A stretch of DNA of 60,344 bases from Flavobacterium laiguense (GTDB taxonomy: Bacteria > Bacteroidota > Bacteroidia > Flavobacteriales > Flavobacteriaceae), in the NCBI RefSeq assembly GCF_003097655.1, contig NZ_QCZH01000024.1:1-60344 (forward strand), read 5' to 3'. Shown one piece after another: positions 16,101 to 23,166 of this stretch. The translations under genes were made by a program, and so were the position numbers. The notes under the pieces were generated by a model. It worked only from the letters and a program-made list of their open reading frames with translations. It did no database searches and was not told where the DNA came from. Numbering within the stretch: the first letter of the stretch is position 1; each line of letters starts with the position of its first letter.

Positions 16101-16676
16101 ATGAAAAAAATATTATTAGTGATAACACTTGTTATTTCTGCCTTATTATCTGAGGTAAATGCTCAAAAACAAATCATTTTTGAAGGAGTAACTATCCCAA
16201 GAACGATTACATGCCAAAACAAGACTTTACAGCTTAACGGTGCTGGATCTAGATCAAAAATGTGGGTAGATGTATACATTCAAGCCTTGTATTTGAGTCA
16301 ACTTTCTCAGAATCCTAAAGAAATCATTAATGACAATACCGAAATGTCGATTCGTATAGAAATCACTTCTGCATTAGTTTCGTCTGGCAAATTAACTAGA
16401 GCTATGCATACAGGGTTTGAAAAATCAGCTGGTGATCGCTTTAAAGCTTTAGAACCAAAAATTGAATTACTAAAAAGCTACTTGGCTGAAGAAATCACTA
16501 GGGGAGATGTTTTTGAATTAACATATAATCCAACTGGTTCTTCTGTTTGGGTTGTAAAAAACGGCGAACTTAAAGGAAAAGTCGAAGGTTTTGAATTCAA
16601 AAAAGTATTTTTCGGCATTTGGTTGGGTGACAATCCAGTAGATGAAGAATTAAAAAATAGCTTATTGGGATTATAG
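16101..16676 (+). CDS. Exported chalcone isomerase-fold protein
   Basis: 191 residues from the ATG at 16101, with a signal peptide (MKKILLVITLVISALLSEVNAQ). The rest fits the bacterial chalcone isomerase-like family: FEGVTIPRTITCQNKTLQLNGAGSRSKMWVDVYIQALYL, then RIEITSALVSSGKLTRAM and a C-terminal FFGIWLGDNPVDEELKNSLLG. The family shares the fold of plant chalcone isomerase and fatty-acid-binding proteins; a role in binding lipids is more likely than flavonoid chemistry. It is followed by a strong hairpin terminator. Confidence 0.88.
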   Translation: MKKILLVITLVISALLSEVNAQKQIIFEGVTIPRTITCQNKTLQLNGAGSRSKMWVDVYIQALYLSQLSQNPKEIINDNTEMSIRIEITSALVSSGKLTRAMHTGFEKSAGDRFKALEPKIELLKSYLAEEITRGDVFELTYNPTGSSVWVVKNGELKGKVEGFEFKKVFFGIWLGDNPVDEELKNSLLGL

Positions 16677-16702
16677 TATTGTTCCAAAATAAGCCCCTCA
16701 TT

Positions 16703-16746
16703 AAAAAGTGCTTTTGTATCTATCGATGATATAAAAGCACTTTTTT
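16703..16746 (+). terminator. Terminator of the chalcone isomerase-like gene
   Basis: Arms AAAAAGTGCTTTTGTATC and GATATAAAAGCACTTTTTT, ending in a T run 27 bp after the stop codon. Confidence 0.8.
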
Positions 16747-16807
16747 ATGGCTAAAAGGCAAAAGCAAAAAAAAAATACCAAATACATATTTCTCATAAAA
16801 CCTTTCA

Positions 16808-16815
16808 TATCTTTG
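16808..16815 (+). promoter_or_regulatory. Glutamate dehydrogenase promoter -7 element
   Basis: TATCTTTG, a perfect TAnnTTTG, 26 bp before the ATG at 16841. Confidence 0.6.
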
Positions 16816-16840
16816 GCAAAAAAAAACATATCACAACAAT

Positions 16841-18067
16841 ATGAAAGATTTATTAAAGAAATTCGAAAACAAAGCTCCTGAAATCATTTTTAATTGGAAA
16901 GATTCTGAAACCGAAGCCGAAGGTTGGACAGTGATTAACTCACTTCGTGGTGGTGCTGCGGGTGGTGGAACTAGAATGAGAAAGGGATTGGATATGAATG
17001 AGGTTTTGTCATTGGCAAAAACCATGGAAGTGAAATTTTCGGTTTCTGGACCAGCAATTGGTGGTGCTAAATCTGGAATAAATTTTGACCCAAATGACCC
17101 TCGCAAGAAAGGCGTTTTACAACGTTGGTACAAAGCGGTTTCTCCTTTATTAAAAAGTTATTACGGAACTGGTGGTGATTTAAATGTGGATGAAATTCAC
17201 GAAGTGATACCAATGACCGAAGAATGTGGCGTTTGGCATCCTCAAGAAGGGGTATTTAATGGTCACTTCAAACCTACCGAAGCTGATAAAATAAATAGAA
17301 TTGGACAATTACGCCAAGGTGTAATTAAAGTAATCGAAAATCCAAGATTCTCACCAGACGTAACTAGAAAATATACTATTGCCGATATGATTACCGGATA
17401 TGGTGTTGCCGAAGCGGTGCGTCATTTCTACGATATTTATGGTGGCTCCGTAAAAGGAAAGAAAGCCATTGTTCAAGGTTTTGGAAATGTAGGATCCGCT
17501 GCTGCCTTTTATTTGGCCGAAATGGGAGCCAAAGTAATTGGTATTATCGACAGAGACGGTGGATTAATCAACGAAGAAGGTTTTACTTTTGAAGAAATAA
17601 AAGCATTATTCCTTGCCAAAGACGGAAATAAATTAGTAGCCGATAACATGATTCCTTTTGACGAAATCAATCAAAAAATCTGGACTATTGGTGCCGAAAT
17701 ATTTACGCCTTGCGCAGCCTCAAGATTGGTGGCTCAAAGTCAAATTGACAGCTTAATTGCCAATGGACTTGAAGTAATCTCTTGTGGAGCCAACGTTCCT
17801 TTTGCTGATAAAGAAATCTTTTTTGGTTCAATCATGGAAGAAGTGGACAGCAAAGTAAGCTTGATTCCTGACTTTATTTCTAATTGTGGAATGGCTAGAG
17901 TTTTTGCTTATTTCATGGAAAAGAAAGTGCAAATGACCGATGAAGCAATTTTTAACGACACTTCAGAAACCATCAAAAAAGCCATTGTAAAAGCACATGC
18001 CTTAAACAATTCTAAAAAGAATATTAGTGCTACAGCATTTGAGATTGCCTTAAAACAATTGACATAG
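16841..18067 (+). CDS. Glu/Leu/Phe/Val dehydrogenase family protein
   Basis: Cytoplasmic amino-acid dehydrogenase of 408 residues, probably glutamate dehydrogenase linking ammonia to 2-oxoglutarate. The N-terminal domain has LRGGAAGGGTRM and the catalytic-lysine region GPAIGGAKSGI with YYGTGGDLNVDE. The Rossmann domain begins at about 207 with VQGFGNVGSAAAFYLAEMGAKVIGIIDRDGG, whose acidic residue suggests NAD preference. It has its own promoter and terminator. Confidence 0.93.
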   Translation: MKDLLKKFENKAPEIIFNWKDSETEAEGWTVINSLRGGAAGGGTRMRKGLDMNEVLSLAKTMEVKFSVSGPAIGGAKSGINFDPNDPRKKGVLQRWYKAVSPLLKSYYGTGGDLNVDEIHEVIPMTEECGVWHPQEGVFNGHFKPTEADKINRIGQLRQGVIKVIENPRFSPDVTRKYTIADMITGYGVAEAVRHFYDIYGGSVKGKKAIVQGFGNVGSAAAFYLAEMGAKVIGIIDRDGGLINEEGFTFEEIKALFLAKDGNKLVADNMIPFDEINQKIWTIGAEIFTPCAASRLVAQSQIDSLIANGLEVISCGANVPFADKEIFFGSIMEEVDSKVSLIPDFISNCGMARVFAYFMEKKVQMTDEAIFNDTSETIKKAIVKAHALNNSKKNISATAFEIALKQLT

Positions 18068-18095
18068 CAGAACAACACTATTCTAAATACACATT

Positions 18096-18140
18096 AACAC
18101 GGATTGAACAGCTTTGAAACTGTTTGACCCGTGTTTTTTT
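18096..18140 (+). terminator. Terminator of the glutamate dehydrogenase gene
   Basis: AACACGG..GAACAG / CTGTTT..CCCGTGTT followed by eight T residues, about 30 bp past the stop codon. Confidence 0.8.
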
Positions 18141-18244
18141 TATTCCCTGTTCTGGGTTTAACACAGCTGTCATTTTTTATTCTTGACAATTTTTAGTACT
18201 TTTCAACGTTTTTATAAGTACACTTTTTTAATTCAATTTTTACA

Positions 18245-19147
18245 ATGAGTTCTACACTTTCCAACGATCAAAAGAAATCATTAGTCCTATCCATACTCAT
18301 TTACGCATCGTTATTGTTGCTCTTATTTTTCATCCGATTTTGGCCTCCTTCCAATCTGGAAGAATTAGTTGGAGGTGGCGGAGGTGGTGGAGGCGTTACC
18401 TTAAATTTTGGCGATAGCGATTTGGGATCCGGAAAAAACACGCAAAGCGAGGTTTTGAATGTTCAGAATCAAATCAAACAAACTCCTGCCAAAAGCACTC
18501 CCGACGAAGCCATTTTATCTCAAGAGAATGCTGCCGAAGAAAGTGTTGTTATTCCGCAAAAAGAAAAAACTAAAAAAACGGACGTTGTTGTCAAAGAAAC
18601 CCCAAAACCCGAAGTCGTTAAACCTAAAGTTTCCAATTCTACCAATGACGCTTTGTCCAGTATTCTGAAAGGCTCCAACAAAGGCGGCGACGGCGATGAC
18701 AAAACTGCTGGCAACAAAGGGAAATCCAACGGAAGTTTGGCCGCAACTGGCTATTACGGCACTGGTGGTTCTGGTGGCGGAACAGGCGGTGGCAATGGAA
18801 CCGGAAACGGCATTGGTAACGGAAGCGGTTATGGCCCAGGTAGTGGTGGCGGCTCTGGTGGAGGCACCGGAGGCGGCTCAGGCTATTCGCTTGGCAACAG
18901 AAAAGCGCTCTCTAAACCCGCTCCAAAATATACTTGCAACGAATCTGGCAAAGTGGTCGTAGAAGTTTCTGTAGATAGAAACGGAAACACCATCAACGCC
19001 GTTGCGGGCATAAAAGGCACAACCAACACCGCAAGATGTTTACTCGATCAAGCCCGAATTGCCGCTATGAATACCAAATGGGATGCCAGCAATGACGCTC
19101 CCGAAAAACAAGTGGGCAAGATTGTTTATAATTTCAATTTGAATTAA
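18245..19147 (+). CDS. TonB-like energy transducer
   Basis: 300-residue protein anchored by one N-terminal membrane helix (SLVLSILIYASLLLLLFFIRFW, residues 12-33), with a Gly-rich run, a Pro/Lys-rich periplasmic region and a second Gly/Ser-rich linker (about 165-220). The C-terminal ~70 residues (SGKVVVEVSVDRNGNTINAV to KIVYNFNLN) fit a TonB/TolA-type end domain and carry two cysteines. It should link ExbB/ExbD to outer-membrane receptors such as SusC. exbB and exbD lie downstream on the opposite strand. Confidence 0.85.
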   Translation: MSSTLSNDQKKSLVLSILIYASLLLLLFFIRFWPPSNLEELVGGGGGGGGVTLNFGDSDLGSGKNTQSEVLNVQNQIKQTPAKSTPDEAILSQENAAEESVVIPQKEKTKKTDVVVKETPKPEVVKPKVSNSTNDALSSILKGSNKGGDGDDKTAGNKGKSNGSLAATGYYGTGGSGGGTGGGNGTGNGIGNGSGYGPGSGGGSGGGTGGGSGYSLGNRKALSKPAPKYTCNESGKVVVEVSVDRNGNTINAVAGIKGTTNTARCLLDQARIAAMNTKWDASNDAPEKQVGKIVYNFNLN

Positions 19148-19356
19148 AAGAATAATTAGGAGCACAACTTCTCGGTTTCTCATCAAGTTTTGTCCCGCTG
19201 TATGTTATATTCCCGATTAACAAAAACTACGGCAAAAAAGCCTTGTTTTTCTAAATCGGGAGATGCCACTCCCATCGGGGCTAATTTACGGGTTTAGTTT
19301 TTTCGAAGAAATTTTCCCAAAAAGGGATCGAAACACATAAACGACTTAGCATGTCT

Positions 19357-19451
19357 TTGCGAGGAACGAAGCAATCTCACTCCGTATATCCATTCCAATA
19401 ATTTACCTAGATTGGTTGACCCTGCTAGTGAGTTTGCTTCGTTCCTCGCAA
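19357..19451. repeat. Dispersed long inverted repeat
   Basis: 25-bp arms with one mismatch at 19357-19381 and 19427-19451, core GCGAGGAACGAAGCAAT / TTGCTTCGTTCCTCGC. It belongs to the broad class of GTCATTGCGAGGAACGAAGCAATC-like intergenic repeats. Confidence 0.7.
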
Positions 19452-19520
19452 TGACTCTGTTTGTGTGATTTTGCGTGAGGGATAGAAACTAGCTGCCTTG
19501 TAGCGTGGATAGCCCGACCG

Positions 19521-19574
19521 CAATAAAATAAGGGGCAACTCTAGATTAATCTAAAGTAGCCCCTTATTTTATTG
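19521..19574. terminator. Bidirectional terminator between tonB and exbD
   Basis: Perfect 16-bp arms CAATAAAATAAGGGGC (19521-19536) and GCCCCTTATTTTATTG (19559-19574). A/T tracts on both sides serve both converging genes. Confidence 0.85.
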
Positions 19575-19614
19575 TGGTCACGCCCAACTGATTTTGAAAA
19601 CGAAATTTTGAATT

Positions 19615-20010
19615 TTATTTCGGACTCGTGGCGATGACAAATTTTAAGTTGTTCTTCACTCCTATTTGCAACACATCAACCAAATCCTGCACTTGTAAAT
19701 TGAACGGAATTCGAACAATTACCGTTTGGTCTTTTTGAGTGTTTATTTTAGACATCAAAGTAGCTTCTAGTTCTTCATAAGCAACAAGCTGCTTGTCGAT
19801 ATAGAATTTCTTGTCTTCGGTAACAGATAGACTGATGTATTGTTTATTGGTTTTTTCATTGGTTTTCGACTTTGGCAACGTCATTTTAATCACGTTCGGA
19901 TTGGCCAAAGTGGAGATTATCAGGAAAAACAGCAGCAAAAAAAACATAATATCACTCAAGGACGAAGTAGCCACTTCGGCGTGAAATCTTCTTTTTCTTT
20001 TGATAGACAT
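19615..20010 (-). CDS. exbD: ExbD-type biopolymer transport protein
   Basis: 131 residues with a single N-terminal membrane helix containing the proton-relay aspartate: TSSLSDIMFFLLLFFLIIST (Asp19). The periplasmic domain follows, with YISLSVTEDKKFYIDKQLV and LQVQDLVDVLQIGVKNNLKFVIATSPK. It forms the inner-membrane proton-driven motor with ExbB to energise TonB. It follows exbB by only 3 bp. Confidence 0.93.
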   Translation of the reverse strand: MSIKRKRRFHAEVATSSLSDIMFFLLLFFLIISTLANPNVIKMTLPKSKTNEKTNKQYISLSVTEDKKFYIDKQLVAYEELEATLMSKINTQKDQTVIVRIPFNLQVQDLVDVLQIGVKNNLKFVIATSPK

Positions 20011-20013
20011 GGC

Positions 20014-20709
20014 TTATGCTTTTTGAATAATATTCACGAATTCCAATATTTGCTTTTGCACTTTCAAAGCATAATTATCAATCTTCCCGTTCAGCAAGTG
20101 ATAAGCACTGTAGGCAATAATCCCAACAATCAAACCGGAACCGCTACTGATCATTTTTTCATACAAACCACCCGAGATATTACCAATACTGATGTTTTCG
20201 GTTACCGAGATGCTGTAAAAAATCTTGATTACCCCAGAAATAGTTCCGATAAATCCTAAGGTTGGAGCAATACCTGCGATAAGTCCCAATTGTCCTAAAT
20301 GTTGTTCCATTTCGGCAATTTCGATATCGGCAGCACGATCCATATTCGATTCAATCTCGGCAATAGGACGACCGATTAACAATATTCCTTCTTTAATCAC
20401 ATTTCCGGAAGCCGTATTGGTTCTTTCGGTTATGGAACGAGCCAAATCGAAATTTCCAGCATTCAGGTGATCTCGAACATCTCGCATCAAAAGTGGGTCT
20501 ATTTTGGAGACTCTATGAATGTATGAGTACCGCTCTATAACTACATAAAAAGTATAAAACAATAAAATTGCAATAGGGATTAAAAAAAATCCTCCTTTTA
20601 GAATAAAACCTAAAACGGAGATTTCGGTATTGGGAGCTATTTTTTCGATAACAACATTAGATGCAGCATTGGCAAGAGTATCAGCTTGTAATTGTATGAA
20701 ACTAAACAT
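20014..20709 (-). CDS. exbB: MotA/TolQ/ExbB proton channel family protein
   Basis: 231 residues with three membrane segments: GFILKGGFFLIPIAILLFYTFYVVIERY (about 33-60), GLIAGIAPTLGFIGTISGVIKIF (about 141-163) and SSGSGLIVGIIAYSAYHLL (about 187-206). The conserved APTLGFIGTISG pattern of the family is present. It works with ExbD as the proton-motive stator of the TonB system, though tonB itself is on the other strand. Confidence 0.94.
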   Translation of the reverse strand: MFSFIQLQADTLANAASNVVIEKIAPNTEISVLGFILKGGFFLIPIAILLFYTFYVVIERYSYIHRVSKIDPLLMRDVRDHLNAGNFDLARSITERTNTASGNVIKEGILLIGRPIAEIESNMDRAADIEIAEMEQHLGQLGLIAGIAPTLGFIGTISGVIKIFYSISVTENISIGNISGGLYEKMISSGSGLIVGIIAYSAYHLLNGKIDNYALKVQKQILEFVNIIQKA

Positions 20710-20838
20710 ATATTATTCTGGGTTTATAATCATTAATTCTAAAAAATATTTCAATTTTGTAGAAAGTATTTTTCACTGTAATATTAAACTAAAAAAAGCG
20801 GAAATTATTTCAATTCTCAACTATTTTATCAAAAAATA

Positions 20839-22074
20839 ATGAACTATCAAGAAACCACAAACTGGATGTTTAATCAACTTCCAATGTATCAATTGCAAGG
20901 GGCTTCGGCTTATAAAAAAGACTTGACCAATGTCAATTTACTGGCAAACCATCTTGATAATCCCCAACAAAAGTTAAAATGCATACATGTTGCCGGCACT
21001 AATGGCAAAGGTTCTACCTCGCACATGCTTGCTTCAGTCCTGCAAGATGCGGGATACAAAGTCGGTTTGTACACATCTCCTCATTTAAAAGATTTTCGGG
21101 AACGCATGAAGATTAACGGTGTAGAAATATCCGAAGCTTTTGTTTGTGGATTCATCGAGCAGCACAAATTATTTTTTGAAGAAAACGACATGAGTTTCTT
21201 TGAAATGTCTGTTGGATTGGCCTTTGATTATTTTGCCAAAGAAAAAGTAGATATCGCTATTATCGAAGTAGGATTAGGCGGAAGGCTGGATGCCACAAAT
21301 ATTATCACCCCCTTGGTTTCTGTGATTACAAACATAGGTATTGATCACGTTCAGTTTCTGGGCAACACCTTAGAATCTATTGCAACCGAAAAAGCTGGGA
21401 TTATAAAACCCAAAATTCCCGTTATTATTGGCGAATATACCCCTGAAACTCTGCCTGTATTTTTGGCAACAGCCGCAACAAATAAAGCGGAGATCTATTT
21501 CGCTTCCGATTTAATTTCAGAAACAGACCCTTCCGATTTACTGGGCGATTATCAAACGCATAATAAAAAGACGGTTACCCAAACTTTCAAAGTTTTAAAC
21601 GAGCAAACGAATTTTAAAGTGAGTGCCGAAAATATAAAATCGGGATTGCTTCATGTGGTAAAAAACACTGGATTACTAGGCAGATGGCAACAATTAGGCA
21701 AAAATCCAAAAGTAATTTGCGATACGGCACACAACAAAAACGGTCTCGAAATTGTTTTGAATCAAATACAAAAAGAGACTTTTGACCACTTGCATATTGT
21801 GCTTGGAGTTGTCAATGACAAAGAATTGGAAGAAGTACTACCGCTATTTCCCAAAAATGCAACGTATTACTTTTGCAAGCCTAATATTCCACGAGGTTTG
21901 GATGCTTCTTTGTTACAAGAAAAAGCACTGCAATTTTCGTTGACCGGAAACACATACTATTCAGTAACAGACGCTTACGAATCAGCTAAGAATAATTCTA
22001 CAAAAAATGACTTTATCTATATTGGCGGAAGTACCTTTGTAGTAGCTGAATTACCCTTAAATAAAGAGCTTTAA
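20839..22074 (+). CDS. folC: Bifunctional folylpolyglutamate/dihydrofolate synthase
   Basis: Cytoplasmic ATP-dependent ligase of 411 residues that adds glutamate to dihydropteroate and folates. The P-loop HVAGTNGKGSTS is at 50-61, YTSPHLKDFRERMKING follows, and IIEVGLGGRLDATNII is the magnesium/folate region. The Mur-ligase C-terminal domain contains CDTAHNKNGLEIVL. It is divergent from exbB, with about 130 bp for both promoters. Confidence 0.95.
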   Translation: MNYQETTNWMFNQLPMYQLQGASAYKKDLTNVNLLANHLDNPQQKLKCIHVAGTNGKGSTSHMLASVLQDAGYKVGLYTSPHLKDFRERMKINGVEISEAFVCGFIEQHKLFFEENDMSFFEMSVGLAFDYFAKEKVDIAIIEVGLGGRLDATNIITPLVSVITNIGIDHVQFLGNTLESIATEKAGIIKPKIPVIIGEYTPETLPVFLATAATNKAEIYFASDLISETDPSDLLGDYQTHNKKTVTQTFKVLNEQTNFKVSAENIKSGLLHVVKNTGLLGRWQQLGKNPKVICDTAHNKNGLEIVLNQIQKETFDHLHIVLGVVNDKELEEVLPLFPKNATYYFCKPNIPRGLDASLLQEKALQFSLTGNTYYSVTDAYESAKNNSTKNDFIYIGGSTFVVAELPLNKEL

Positions 22075-22187
22075 ACAATTCTTAATTTTTCTCTTAAAAT
22101 AAATTAAAAATTCATAACGACTTGATTAACAATTGACTAAATTTATACGTGTTTTTTGTTAATTAATCATTTAATTTTTAATTTATT

Positions 22188-22988
22188 ATGAAAAATAGAA
22201 ACCTTTTTTCGCTTGGACTGTTAATTTTAACATTCTTTTCTGGCATGAACATCCATGCTCAAGATCCCCCAAAACCTGTATACATTACCATTACAACCCT
22301 ACACAGAAATTTGAATACTGACGGTAAAGATTGGAAGACAACGGAACAAGAGTTCTTTGACAAAGTAACGAGTAAAAACGAATTAATAATTGGCCACGAA
22401 ATTCTGACTCATTATTATACCGAAAACAACTCTGAAGTTTTGATGGTAAATGTCTATAAAACCTGGGAAGACATTGAAAAATCAGGTACTATCACAGAAG
22501 ACCTTATCAAAAAAGCATGGCCTGATGAAAAAACCAGAACTGCATTTTTAGAGAAACAAAATAGTTATTATTCTCCGATGCATTCTGATGAAATCTACTC
22601 CTCCATTACCTCTGTAGGAGAAAAAGAATTCAAAGCCACCACAAAAGAACCAATGGTTGTCTATATCCGCAGATCTCAAATGGCAATGACCGGAAAGGGA
22701 AAAGGCATGAAAGAATACAATGAGAAAGTTACCCTGAAAGACCCTTACATCAAAGCCTATTATCCTTATCGCCACGCTTGGGGGTCGGATAGCAGGGACT
22801 TTATGGAGGCTTTCTTTTTTGACTCTTTATCTGATCTAGAAAAATCGAATGAAAAACAAGATGAATTAGCAAAAGCAGCATGGCCAAAAGAAGCCGACAG
22901 CAAGGCTTTCTTTGATGAATTAAAACTGGCATTCACAGGTATTCATGGTGATTATATCTACCACAATCTACCAGCTGTTTCTAAATGA
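22188..22988 (+). CDS. Exported protein of two similar halves, function unknown
   Basis: 266 residues with a signal peptide (MKNRNLFSLGLLILTFFSGMNIHAQ). The mature protein has two related halves: VYKTWEDIEKS..IKKAWPDEKTRTAF..HSDEIY (about 90-140) and FFDSLSDLEKS..AKAAWPKEADSKAF..HGDYIY (about 205-260). Each may be a dimeric alpha/beta-barrel (ABM-like) unit fused as a pseudo-dimer, but I do not recognise the family with confidence. It stands alone between folC and a repeat. Likely periplasmic. Confidence 0.8.
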   Translation: MKNRNLFSLGLLILTFFSGMNIHAQDPPKPVYITITTLHRNLNTDGKDWKTTEQEFFDKVTSKNELIIGHEILTHYYTENNSEVLMVNVYKTWEDIEKSGTITEDLIKKAWPDEKTRTAFLEKQNSYYSPMHSDEIYSSITSVGEKEFKATTKEPMVVYIRRSQMAMTGKGKGMKEYNEKVTLKDPYIKAYYPYRHAWGSDSRDFMEAFFFDSLSDLEKSNEKQDELAKAAWPKEADSKAFFDELKLAFTGIHGDYIYHNLPAVSK

Positions 22989-23058
22989 AAAATAAAAATC
23001 CTCTCAATTAATTTTCGAGATTATTAATTAGAGTATTCAGAGTTATATTATGTTCTTC

Positions 23059-23114
23059 CGACGAAGGAGGAATAACACATGAAAAATTCAGACTGTGTAA
23101 TTTCTCCTTCGTCG
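23059..23114. repeat. Dispersed inverted repeat between convergent genes
   Basis: Arms CGACGAAGGAGGAATAACAC (23059-23078) and GTGTAATTTCTCCTTCGTCG (23095-23114), a few mismatches. It belongs to the TTTCGACGAAGGAGAAAT class of intergenic stem-loops and may also terminate the two converging genes. Confidence 0.65.
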
Positions 23115-23166
23115 AAATGACAAAAAAACATTTCAGGTAAAAATTACAATAATGAATTTGCATTCA

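Larger units (their letters stand above)
19148..19614. other. Gap between convergent tonB and exbD, filled with repeats
   Basis: It contains no gene. It holds a long inverted repeat (19357-19451), a GGATAGCCCGACC motif (about 19506-19520) like that at 3868, an inverted pair near 19250-19280 (AATCGGGAG ... CTCCCATCGGGGCT), and a strong bidirectional terminator (19521-19574). Confidence 0.7.
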
